From Stenomitos frigidus_A (GTDB lineage: Bacteria; Cyanobacteriota; Cyanobacteriia; Leptolyngbyales; Leptolyngbyaceae): a stretch of DNA of 64,000 nucleotides. Within the stretch, counting starts at the first letter, position 1. The number at the start of each line of letters is the position of its first letter. The DNA lies in contig NZ_CAWNSW010000007.1 in the NCBI RefSeq assembly GCF_963877135.1, positions 1 to 64,000 on the forward strand. The letters are read 5' to 3'. Under the pieces are notes generated by a model. That model was not told the origin of the DNA and did not search any database. It worked only from the letters and a program-made list of their open reading frames with translations. This document shows, in pieces, positions 57,188 to 64,000 of the stretch. The position numbers and the translations under genes are program-made.

Positions 57188-57985
57188 ATGGGATTATTTG
57201 ACCGTGTTAGCCGGGTAGTGAGAGCCAATCTGAACGATGTTGTCAGCAAGGCAGAAGACCCCGAAAAAATTCTTGAGCAAACCGTGATTGACATGCAGGA
57301 AGACCTGGTGCAGTTGCGTCAGGCTGTTGCCAGCGCGATCGCCAGCCAGAAGCGTTCTCAGCAGCAACATAATCAGGCTCAAACCGAGGCAAACAACTGG
57401 CAGCAACGAGCACAGCTGGCGCTCCAAAAAGGGGACGAGAACTTAGCGCGCGAGGCCTTGGTGCGCAAGAAAACCAATGCGGAAACAGCGGCTTCACTCA
57501 AAACCCAGCTTGATCAGCAAGTCACGATGGTTGACACGTTGAAGCGCAATCTGATTGCTCTGGAAGGCAAAATTTCGGAAGCCAAGACCAAGAAGGACAT
57601 GCTTAAGGCACGGGCAAGTGCCGCCAAAGCCAATGAGCAACTGCAAAGCACAGTTGGCCGGTTAGGCACTGGCAGCGCCATGGGCGCGTTTGAGCGTATG
57701 GAAGACAAAGTGCTGCAAATGGAAGCACGATCGCAGGCTGCCGCAGAATTGGCAGGAGCTGATCTGGAAAGTCAGTTTGCGTTACTGGAATCGGGTAGCG
57801 GTGTAGATGATGAACTGGCAGCGATGAAAGCTCAGCTTCTAGGTTCAGCAACGCCTCAAAATCAGGCTCAGCTTCCTGGTACAGCGACAGAAGGTGCACC
57901 TGCCAAGGCTCCATCAACAGCGGCCACTGATCCTGCCGTCGATGATGAACTGGAAGCGCTCAAGACCAAACTCGATCAACTGTAA
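57188..57985 (+). CDS. vipp1: Vipp1 (IM30), PspA-family membrane-remodelling protein
   Basis: Vipp1 forms rings and rods on membranes and is essential for thylakoid upkeep. 265 aa: helix 0 amphipathic MGLFDRVSRVVRANLNDVVS, EDPEKILEQTVIDMQEDLVQ, a long coiled coil through residue 200, MGAFERMEDKVLQMEARSQA, and a C-terminal extension with a short helix (VDDELEALKTKLDQL) typical of Vipp1 rather than PspA. An AGGAAAG-type ribosome site precedes the ATG. A strong terminator follows. Confidence 0.93.
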   Translation: MGLFDRVSRVVRANLNDVVSKAEDPEKILEQTVIDMQEDLVQLRQAVASAIASQKRSQQQHNQAQTEANNWQQRAQLALQKGDENLAREALVRKKTNAETAASLKTQLDQQVTMVDTLKRNLIALEGKISEAKTKKDMLKARASAAKANEQLQSTVGRLGTGSAMGAFERMEDKVLQMEARSQAAAELAGADLESQFALLESGSGVDDELAAMKAQLLGSATPQNQAQLPGTATEGAPAKAPSTAATDPAVDDELEALKTKLDQL

Positions 57986-57997
57986 GTCTAGAAGGCT

Positions 57998-58045
57998 AAA
58001 GTATAAAGGCTAAGCTGTTTTTAGCCTTTATACTTTATACTTTCT
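57998..58045 (+). terminator. Terminator-like perfect hairpin after vipp1
   Basis: AAAGTATAAAGGCTAA (57998-58013) pairs perfectly over 16 bp with TTAGCCTTTATACTTT (58021-58036), followed by a T-rich tail. The AAGGCTAAA unit occurs in a similar hairpin after chlM, so it belongs to an interspersed repeat family recruited as terminators. Confidence 0.75.
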
Positions 58046-58118
58046 TTTCCCATTTGCCTTTGCACCGCAAAGCACGTCAGAATGGCTTTGTTGGTTTTGA
58101 CATAGTTGTAAAACGGGT

Positions 58119-58445
58119 ATGAGTAGCGTCCTCACAATTTCGGATACTGAATTTGAAGCAGAAGTGCTGCAATCGGCTCAGCCCGTGCTGGTTTACTTCT
58201 GGGCCGCCTGGTGCGGTCCTTGTCGGCTCATGACGTCGGTTGTGAGTGGGCTGGCGGCAACGTATAACGATCGCCTGAAGATCGTCAAGATGGAAGTTGA
58301 TCCGAATCCCACTGCTGTAGCGACCTATAGAGTCGAAGGTGTACCAGCCTTTCGGTTATTCAAGGCTGGAGAAGTGCTGGAATCAACGGAAGGGGCAATC
58401 AGCAAGCAAAAACTGGAGAGCTTTTTGAATCCTCATTTGGCATAG
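58119..58445 (+). CDS. Thioredoxin-like protein
   Basis: A 108-aa thioredoxin fold. Active site WAAWCGPCR near residue 31; VDPNPTAVATYRVEGVPAFR provides the cis-Pro; C-terminal helix KLESFLNPHL. The D26-like buried acid of E. coli Trx is replaced in YFWAAWCGPC context. It is a cytosolic disulphide reductase of the TrxA-like or Y-type cyanobacterial sort. The aminotransferase that follows on the same strand is separated by 164 bases. Confidence 0.92.
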   Translation: MSSVLTISDTEFEAEVLQSAQPVLVYFWAAWCGPCRLMTSVVSGLAATYNDRLKIVKMEVDPNPTAVATYRVEGVPAFRLFKAGEVLESTEGAISKQKLESFLNPHLA

Positions 58446-58609
58446 GGCGCGACTCATTAGAGGTTCAAGGATGTATGGTTTTGCGATGGCAGCCGATTGT
58501 GCTATCTCCAGCAGTATGAGGTGAGCCCAAAGCGGTAAACTGAGATTCCTAACCTTGTATTTTCACGTCCAGCCGATCGCTCATTGCTGACGGCTCATGC
58601 CTTACTGCC

Positions 58610-59782
58610 ATGCAATTCGCCAACCGTCTAAAACCGCTTCAGTCCAACGTTTTTGCTGATATGGATCAGGCAAAAGCCAGAGCCAGGGCAGCGGGAAAGG
58701 CCATCATTGACCTTTCGTTGGGGTCGTCTGACTTACCCGCTCAGCCACATGTGCTGGAGGCGATCGCCCAATCCTTACCTGATTCCAGCACCCACGGCTA
58801 CCTGCTGTTTCATGGCACGCAGACATTTCGGCAAGCCGCCGCAACCTGGTACACCCAAAAATTTGGGGTTGCCGTTGACCCCGAAACAGAAGTTCTCCCG
58901 CTGATTGGTTCCCAGGAAGGCACGGCTCATTTGCCACTGGCAATCCTTAACCCAGGTGACTTTGCCCTGCTGCAAGACCCTGGCTATCCGTCTCATGCCG
59001 GGGGCGTTTATCTAGCAAGTGGGCAAATTTACTTGATGCCGTTGCAAGCTGAGCATGCTTTTCTGCCTGTCTTTGAGGCCATTCCAGCTCAGGTGCTGGC
59101 GCAGTCGCGCCTGATGGTGTTGAGCTATCCTCACAATCCCACCACCGCGATCGCGTCCTTAGCGTTCTTCCAGGAAGCCGTTACCTTCTGCCAGCAACAC
59201 AATCTGGTGCTAGTGCACGATTTTCCGTACCCGGATTTTGTGTTTGATGGCTTGCAGCCACCGTCTGTACTGCAAGCTGATCCAGGCAAGACGGTTTCGA
59301 TCGAGTTTTTCACCATGTCCAAGTCTTACAACATGGGTGGTTTTCGTGTTGGGTACGCGATCGGCAACGCGGACTTGATCCGTGCTTTACGCCAGGTCAA
59401 GGCTGCGGTTGACTTCAACCAATATCAAGGCATTTTGAATGGTGCGATCGCGGCCCTAGCAGGAGACCAGACAGGCGTTAGCGCGGGCGTAGCGATCTTT
59501 CGTCAACGCCGTGATGTGTTTGTTGCAGCACTACATGAAATTGGCTGGCAGGTGCCTTTACCCTCTGCCACGATGTACGTTTGGGCAAAACTGCCAGAAC
59601 CCTGGACAAGGCGCTCCGTCGAATTCTGCACTCAGTTAGCGGAAGCGACGGGTGTCGCTGTTTCGCCTGGTGCTGGCTTTGGTAAATCGGGTGAAGGCTA
59701 TGTCCGGTTTGCCCTCGTTCACGAACCCGCAATCTTGCAGACGGCTGTAGCAAGAATCGCTGAGTTTCTGCGTTCTCACTGA
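58610..59782 (+). CDS. Class I/II PLP-dependent aminotransferase
   Basis: A 390-aa fold-type I enzyme of the LL-diaminopimelate/aspartate aminotransferase type. IIDLSLGSSDLPAQPHVLEA, LIGSQEGTAHLPLAILNPGD (cofactor phosphate site), YPHNPTTAIAS (Asn binding PLP O3'), HDFPYPDFVFDG (Asp), and TMSKSYNMGGFRVGYAIGN (Schiff-base Lys) are all present; RFALVHEP supplies the late Arg. Substrate is likely an amino acid in aspartate-family metabolism; not further resolved. The 3' end has a duplicated GCGTTCTCACTGA that repeats just past the stop. Confidence 0.92.
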   Translation: MQFANRLKPLQSNVFADMDQAKARARAAGKAIIDLSLGSSDLPAQPHVLEAIAQSLPDSSTHGYLLFHGTQTFRQAAATWYTQKFGVAVDPETEVLPLIGSQEGTAHLPLAILNPGDFALLQDPGYPSHAGGVYLASGQIYLMPLQAEHAFLPVFEAIPAQVLAQSRLMVLSYPHNPTTAIASLAFFQEAVTFCQQHNLVLVHDFPYPDFVFDGLQPPSVLQADPGKTVSIEFFTMSKSYNMGGFRVGYAIGNADLIRALRQVKAAVDFNQYQGILNGAIAALAGDQTGVSAGVAIFRQRRDVFVAALHEIGWQVPLPSATMYVWAKLPEPWTRRSVEFCTQLAEATGVAVSPGAGFGKSGEGYVRFALVHEPAILQTAVARIAEFLRSH

Positions 59783-60301
59783 GAATTTTTGCGTTCTCAC
59801 TGAATGACTGGGCTGCAGCATCTCGGTTGAGTGCAGTGTCGCTGGCTCAGGTAGGGAGTCGGTCTCTCGGCCGAGTCTTCATCTAATCTTGATCAGATTA
59901 CACCGTGACTTTACTGAGTAGAGGTCGTCAGGGCTTACACTGTAGTGAAGAAAGTAATTCAGACAGCTGCCAGTAAACCTACTGAGAAATTAGAACCGGG
60001 TAACGTTACCTGGTGGTAGGAATGGCTCTGTAGAAGAGTTTTCTCGACCTATCATGAGAGGCAAAGGGGACAGAATTGTCCCCTTTTTTTTGCTTGCTAA
60101 TGGGTTTACTGTCCTCTGTTTCCGGTTTATCTCTAGCCTGGCTAAGAGTAGCGCCATTTGGGAAAGGATGGAGGAAAGACGGTGATTTTGGGCTGCCATC
60201 ATCCGTCTGCGCGGCTCATTGTAATATTGTAAGCCGTTGGATCAGCGGTTGCGGTTGAAGCCATTGCTGTGCAGAGCGCAAGTGTGGTTAAACTAGCGGG
60301 A
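59783..60301. other. 520-base gap before nagA
   Basis: It contains a duplication of the last codons of the aminotransferase gene, the candidate small RNA with terminator at about 59930-60091, and about 200 bases before nagA with no clear gene. An open frame at 60076-60258 starts in the terminator and is not convincing. Confidence 0.5.
59930..60091 (+). ncRNA. Candidate small RNA ending at a strong terminator
   Basis: A roughly 160-base stretch without a credible frame ends at GGGGACA (60066-60072) / TGTCCCC (60077-60083) plus eight T. Inside, GGGTAACGTTACC (59999-60011) is a self-complementary hairpin. A -10-like TACACT lies at about 59936. There is no gene just upstream for this terminator to serve. 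It might be a small RNA or a long aminotransferase 3' end. The family was not recognised. Confidence 0.4.
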
Positions 60302-61552
60302 ATGAAGCCGTCAGTAATTTCATTCATGGTTCACCCAGTACTGGAACTGATTAATGCCCGTTTGCCTGGTTGTGATGGGCTACAGCGAATTGCGATCGCA
60401 CAGCACACGATTCAAGCGATCGCGCCCATGAATGCAGCCATCTCCCCGCCATCGCTTGACGTTGAACAGAGCGATATCGCAGGCGATTGGCTTTCACTCG
60501 GCGGCATTGATTTGCAAATTAACGGCGCACTTGGATTAGCCTTTCCTGACTTAAAGGCAGACAACAGCAACAAGCTTGATGCGATCGGTCAATTTCTCTG
60601 GCAGCAAGGCGTTGATGGCTTCCTACCCACGATCGTCACCACTTCCATCGAAAACATCCAGCGATCGCTCACCACCATCAGCAACACCTTCACTCAAACC
60701 TCTCTAGCTTGTCGGCGCGTAAAGCCTTCGGCATACAAGAAACACAAAGTGGCTCCTTCGGAGCTAGCGCTACTCAAAACTCAAAACTCCTCCCAAATCC
60801 TCGGCGTCCACCTTGAAGGCCCCTGCCTCAATCCCGTCAAACGAGGCGCACATCCTGCCGCATACCTGCTGCCACTGACGATCGATACCATCAAACGCAT
60901 TCTGGGTGACTATGCCAGCGTCGTCAAAGTGATGACCTTAGCGCCTGAACTAGATACAACAGGAACGGTGATTCCTTATTTGCGATCGCTTGGCATCACC
61001 GTCAGCCTGGGACATTCACAAGCAACCGCTGCTCAGGCACAGCAGGCCTTTGACCAGGGTGCAACGATGGTGACACACGCCTTCAACGCCATGCCGCCAC
61101 TACATCACCGCGAACCGGGCTTATTAGGTGCTGCGATCGTTCATCCCAACGTTTACTGCGGACTGATTGCCGATGGTCAGCACGTTTCGCCGATCATGAT
61201 GGAGATTCTGTTGCGATCGAGTGAGTACGATCGCGGCGTTTTCCTCGTCAGTGATGCCCTCTCGCCATTGGGATTGCCCGATGGCACCTATCCCTGGGAC
61301 ACCCGCCAGATTGCAGTCAAAAATGGCACCGCTCGTTTACCCGATGGCACCTTGTCGGGAACCACCTTGCCGCTGTTAGTGGGAGCGCAAAACCTCGTGA
61401 ACTGGGGTCTTTGTGATGTAGAACAAGCGATCGCCCTTGCTACCATTGCACCACGACGCGCGATCGGCTTGCCTACAGGCTACATCGGGCAGCCTGCCAA
61501 TCTCCTTCGCTGGCACGAGTCAGATGGCGAACTTACCTGGCAAAGGCTGTGA
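60302..61552 (+). CDS. nagA: N-acetylglucosamine-6-phosphate deacetylase
   Basis: NagA removes acetate from GlcNAc-6-phosphate in cell-wall amino sugar recycling. The amidohydrolase landmarks are present: LGGIDLQINGALGLAF, QQGVDGFLPTIVTTS, GVHLEGPCLNPVKRGAHP (metal Glu), SLGHSQATAAQ, VTHAFNAMPPLHHREPGLLG (metal His), and FLVSDALSPLGLPDG (catalytic Asp). Residues about 135-165 (RRVKPSAYKKHKVAPSELAL, LKTQNSSQ) look like a repeat-derived insertion before SQILGVHLEGP. Starts at 60326 or GTG 60269 are also possible. Confidence 0.92.
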   Translation: MKPSVISFMVHPVLELINARLPGCDGLQRIAIAQHTIQAIAPMNAAISPPSLDVEQSDIAGDWLSLGGIDLQINGALGLAFPDLKADNSNKLDAIGQFLWQQGVDGFLPTIVTTSIENIQRSLTTISNTFTQTSLACRRVKPSAYKKHKVAPSELALLKTQNSSQILGVHLEGPCLNPVKRGAHPAAYLLPLTIDTIKRILGDYASVVKVMTLAPELDTTGTVIPYLRSLGITVSLGHSQATAAQAQQAFDQGATMVTHAFNAMPPLHHREPGLLGAAIVHPNVYCGLIADGQHVSPIMMEILLRSSEYDRGVFLVSDALSPLGLPDGTYPWDTRQIAVKNGTARLPDGTLSGTTLPLLVGAQNLVNWGLCDVEQAIALATIAPRRAIGLPTGYIGQPANLLRWHESDGELTWQRL

Positions 61553-61559
61553 ACGGTAG

Positions 61560-61640
61560 TTTTGAGTTTTGTTCGCGAAGCGTTTCCGTAGCTTTGGCTT
61601 CCCGAAGGGTAGGAAATATTTTGAGTTTTGAGTTCAGAGC
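61560..61640. repeat. Interspersed repeat with TTTTGAGTT and a CTTCGG-like palindrome
   Basis: It contains GCGAAGCGTTTCCGTAGCTT, CTTCCCGAAGGG and flanking TTTTGAGTTTTGAG units. The same building blocks appear in the nagA insertion (CCTTCGGAG, CAAAACTCAAAACTC in the opposite direction), at 1010-1040 and at 55440. Common mobile-repeat debris in cyanobacteria. Confidence 0.6.
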
Positions 61641-61761
61641 AAGACACTACCTTATCCCTTCATCCCTCACCTCTCACCCCCCAATCCCCATCGCCCCCTT
61701 GGTTTCCGCGACACACAGTAATAGGATAAAGCTGTTGAGAAAAATTACGTAAGTCGAATCT

Positions 61762-62454
61762 ATGGCTGCTGTTGACGATAAGACCGTTGTTCGCGAATAT
61801 TTCAATGCCACTGGGTTCGATCGCTGGCGCAGAATTTATGGTGATGGCGAAGTCAACAAAGTGCAGCTCGACATTCGCACGGGGCATCAGCAGACGGTCG
61901 ATACCGTGCTGGGTTGGCTGCATGCCGATGGCAATCTGGCGCAACTATCTATTTGTGATGCGGGGTGTGGGGTGGGTACGCTCAGCATTCCTCTCGCCGA
62001 AGCAGGCGCAACCGTCTTTGCCAGCGATATTTCCGAAAAGATGGTGGGCGAAGCGAAGGAGCGTGCAGAAGCAACGCTAGGACAAGCCAACAATCCAACC
62101 TTTGGTGTACAAGACTTGGAAACGTTAGGCGGTCGCTATCACACCGTTATCTGCCTGGATGTGTTGATCCACTATCCTCAAGACAAAGCGGCGGCAATGA
62201 TTACCCATCTCAGTTCGCTGGCAGAATCACGGCTCATTCTTAGCTTTGCGCCCAAAACGCTTGCTTACAGCCTGCTGAAAAAGATTGGCGATTTCTTTCC
62301 CGGTCCCAGCAAAGCGACACGTGCGTATTTGCACCGCGAAGCCGAAGTCGTCAAGATTCTGGAAAGCCAGGGCTGGAAGGTACAACGCAACGCCATGACC
62401 AAAACGAGCTTCTACTTTTCGCGTTTGTTGGAAGTGACGCGGGAGAAAGGCTGA
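61762..62454 (+). CDS. chlM: Magnesium-protoporphyrin O-methyltransferase ChlM
   Basis: ChlM uses S-adenosylmethionine to methylate the ring C propionate of Mg-protoporphyrin IX, the step before the cyclase that Ycf54 supports. 230 aa: VREYFNATGFDRWRRIYGDG at the start, SAM motif ICDAGCGVGTLSIPLAEAGA, VFASDISEKMVGEAKERAE, VICLDVLIHYPQDKAAAMIT and SFAPKTLAYSLLKKIGDFFP, ending with the family TSFYFSRLLE. Complete. A hairpin terminator follows the stop. Confidence 0.97.
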   Translation: MAAVDDKTVVREYFNATGFDRWRRIYGDGEVNKVQLDIRTGHQQTVDTVLGWLHADGNLAQLSICDAGCGVGTLSIPLAEAGATVFASDISEKMVGEAKERAEATLGQANNPTFGVQDLETLGGRYHTVICLDVLIHYPQDKAAAMITHLSSLAESRLILSFAPKTLAYSLLKKIGDFFPGPSKATRAYLHREAEVVKILESQGWKVQRNAMTKTSFYFSRLLEVTREKG

Positions 62455-62459
62455 TGGAG

Positions 62460-62517
62460 AAAGGCTAAAGGATGAAGGCTAAAGGCTAAATTTTTTATCC
62501 TTCATCTTTTAGCCTTT
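62460..62517. terminator. Hairpin after chlM
   Basis: AAAGGCTAAAGGATGAAGG (62460-62478) pairs with CCTTCATCTTTTAGCCTTT (62499-62517), 19 bp with one G-T pair, T-run in the loop. It shares AAGGCTAAA with the hairpin after vipp1. Confidence 0.7.
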
Positions 62518-62569
62518 ACCCTTTCCAAAAGCTAAGATCGCGGCATCATTGGGTCTGGTCTTGGGTTAT

Positions 62570-63283
62570 ATGAAGCTCATCACGAAAATAATGGCAGGTA
62601 TGTTGTTGGGTATTGGGGTACCGATCGCCCTTTGGGCGGTGACCGATATAGTAAATCCCAGGTCAACAGATAGAGACGGTGCTGTTGCTGCACTCTGCTT
62701 TTTTGGCATACCACCCAGCGCGTTGGGTGGATGGATGATTTTTGGAGGACGGCGTAGAAGCCGACGGGAAGAGCACGATCGCCTCCAAGCTTCTTTTTTT
62801 AACCTACTGAAGCAGGGCAACGGACGCATTACGGCGTTGGGCTTTGCAATGGAGACAGGACTAGCAGGCGAACTGGCAAAGGCATACCTGGATGAACGCG
62901 CGCGCGAATTTGACGCTAACTTTGATGTGGATGACGAAGGCAATATGTTCTACCGCTTCAATCTTGAAGGGGTGAGTCTTCCTGGCAGTGGTAGCAAGGC
63001 TCACCCAAGAGCGCGTTTGCCACAAAAACAGCGGCTTGTAGTCGGTCAGCCGATCGCTTCCCAAGGCCACTTTGATGTCATTCTAGAAGCAGTACCGGGT
63101 GTGCATAGAATTGCTGCCATCAAGCTTGTGCGGGAATTCACTGGATTAGGACTCAAGGATGCCAAAGAACTGTTAGAAGCAGTACCGACCCCGCTGATGG
63201 TGGGTGTGAATGAATCGATCGCGCAGCAGTGCAAAAAGCAATTGGAAACGATCGGCGCTACGGTCATGGTGATCGAAAATTAA
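62570..63283 (+). CDS. Membrane protein with ribosomal L7/L12-type C-terminal domain
   Basis: A 237-aa protein from ATG 62570. Two N-terminal membrane segments (IMAGMLLGIGVPIALWAV and AVAALCFFGIPPSALGGWMI) are followed by a basic stretch, a middle region, and a last 70 residues matching the L7/L12 C-terminal domain: FDVILEAVPGVHRIAAIKLV, REFTGLGLKDAKELLEAVPT, CKKQLETIGATVMVIEN. In ribosomes this domain recruits translation factors. Here it is fused to the membrane, a recurrent but unexplained architecture. It is not a ribosomal protein proper. Confidence 0.85.
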   Translation: MKLITKIMAGMLLGIGVPIALWAVTDIVNPRSTDRDGAVAALCFFGIPPSALGGWMIFGGRRRSRREEHDRLQASFFNLLKQGNGRITALGFAMETGLAGELAKAYLDERAREFDANFDVDDEGNMFYRFNLEGVSLPGSGSKAHPRARLPQKQRLVVGQPIASQGHFDVILEAVPGVHRIAAIKLVREFTGLGLKDAKELLEAVPTPLMVGVNESIAQQCKKQLETIGATVMVIEN

Positions 63284-63291
63284 GGAAGGCA

Positions 63292-63355
63292 AGAAATCGG
63301 GTTTCTGATATTCAACAAAGATGAGAACGCTTCTTCGTTGAGAAACCCGATTTCT
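63292..63355. repeat. Inverted repeat AGAAATCGGGTTTCT
   Basis: AGAAATCGGGTTTCT (63292-63306) and AGAAACCCGATTTCT (63341-63355) are perfect 15-bp inverted copies around a 34-base spacer. This is a widespread MITE-like repeat of cyanobacteria, here between the L7/L12-like gene and the DUF423 gene. Confidence 0.8.
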
Positions 63356-63386
63356 CTCAATTGGTAGCTAATCGCCGAGGTGTTAA

Positions 63387-63770
63387 ATGCTGTTAACTCG
63401 TGTCTTTCTAACTGTTGCCGCCATCCTTGCAGGTTTAGCCGTCGCAGCCGGAGCGTTTGCTTCTCATGCATTGAAAGAGCGTTTAACAGAACGGGCACTA
63501 GAAATCTTTGAAACGGCTGCCCGCTATCAGATGTATCATGCGCTGGCGCTGTTTCTGGTCGCAATATTGCTGAGTCGAGTCGAAAGCGCGCCATCAACCT
63601 TGGCCGTCGCTGGCTACGCCTTTATTGCTGGGATTGCAATTTTCTCTGGCAGTCTATATGCGCTTAGTCTTACAGGGATCAAGTGGCTAGGTGCAATTAC
63701 GCCCTTGGGTGGTGTGGCTTTTTTGATTGGCTGGGGCTGCTTGGCGATCGCCGCATGGCAAGTGAAGTAG
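63387..63770 (+). CDS. DUF423 family membrane protein
   Basis: A 127-aa inner-membrane protein with four segments: VFLTVAAILAGLAVAAGAFA, YQMYHALALFLVAILLSRV, LAVAGYAFIAGIAIFSGSLY, and ITPLGGVAFLIGWGCLAIAA. GAFASHALKERLTERALEIF and ARYQMYHAL are the DUF423 signatures. The function is not established. It starts 32 bases after the inverted repeat. Confidence 0.92.
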   Translation: MLLTRVFLTVAAILAGLAVAAGAFASHALKERLTERALEIFETAARYQMYHALALFLVAILLSRVESAPSTLAVAGYAFIAGIAIFSGSLYALSLTGIKWLGAITPLGGVAFLIGWGCLAIAAWQVK

Positions 63771-64000
63771 TTGCCCTAGAATCACCTCAAATTTGCGATC
63801 GCCTCAAGCAAAGCTAGGGCAAAGGGCGCACTTGCAACGCACTCACGTTTAAGCGGGCACTTTCACCCAATGGGTAGACGGGCGACTTCTCCCTATAGGC
63901 AGAGAAATCATTGCAGCAACGCTTCTAACCTTTAGCTAGAAAGAACAGCCCTTAATCGATGCTCCTAATAGCTACTTGCAGCCATTCCAACTGTGAACTA
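63771..64000. other. Downstream of the DUF423 gene
   Basis: TTGCCCTAG (63771-63779) and CTAGGGCAA (63814-63822) are perfect 9-bp inverted copies right after the stop, a likely terminator stem with a long loop. No gene or other feature is seen in the rest up to the window edge. Confidence 0.5.

Overview
The window comes from an oxygenic cyanobacterium. The chromosomal parts are rich in the HIP1 palindrome GCGATCGC and carry genes of photosynthetic metabolism: ycf54 and chlM (chlorophyll), ycf23, crtO (ketocarotenoid), ccaA (beta-carbonic anhydrase), vipp1 (thylakoids) and cbiD (cobalamin). The species cannot be named from this sequence alone.

Layout. Positions 1-14.7 kb are chromosomal housekeeping: pdxJ, ycf54, a secreted SPOR-like protein, an FG-GAP repeat protein, apt, an orphan peptide-ABC permease, hflX, ssb, crtO, ccaA, a saccharopine-dehydrogenase-like gene and ycf23. 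Positions 14.9-16.7 kb are a degraded accessory patch: an AT-rich gene fusing a TIR domain to a pterin-carbinolamine-dehydratase-like domain, a fragment of a PLD-type protein, and the broken 3' part of a tyrosine integrase. Positions 16,685-49,367 are a complete-looking prophage of about 32.7 kb. It is bounded by a perfect 51-bp direct repeat lying in the 3' part of tRNA-Phe(GAA). The tRNA is intact at the right end, next to the integrase. From 49.5 to 64 kb the chromosome resumes with DUF1350, DUF3318, guaA-cbiD, vipp1, thioredoxin, an aminotransferase, nagA, chlM, a membrane protein with an L7/L12 C-terminal domain, and DUF423.

Prophage logic. A long minus-strand block (about 36.8 to 21.2 kb) is the virion module: RHH regulator, small membrane protein, a 713-aa glycine-zipper protein, a Gln-rich protein, small and large terminase, small accessory proteins, portal, putative scaffold, major capsid protein, head-completion candidates and a tail fibre. 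No tape-measure or lysis gene was recognised, which suggests a short-tailed (podovirus-like) temperate cyanophage. The right-hand block carries two separate repressor switches, XRE plus BRO antirepressor at 42-43.3 kb and XRE opposite an Arc-like protein at 45.2-45.8 kb, each with its own operator repeats. It also carries a lambda-O-like replication gene with iterons inside its coding sequence, an HNH protein, an excisionase candidate and the integrase. The left end carries HicBA, an AntA-type antirepressor, RHH proteins and exported proteins. Several genes too short for ordinary gene calling (46-58 aa) are added here.

Main unexplained signals are the TIR-PCD fusion and several short DNA motifs repeated across the prophage: CCCCAGAAC (strongly biased to one strand), CCCAACCAAG just before start codons, and CCGTGTAAC. 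There is also a roughly 70-bp intergenic element present three times about 8 kb apart, the iteron-bearing replication gene, and an iteron-like array before an RHH gene. All calls rest on reading sequence and remembered family features; no database search was run.
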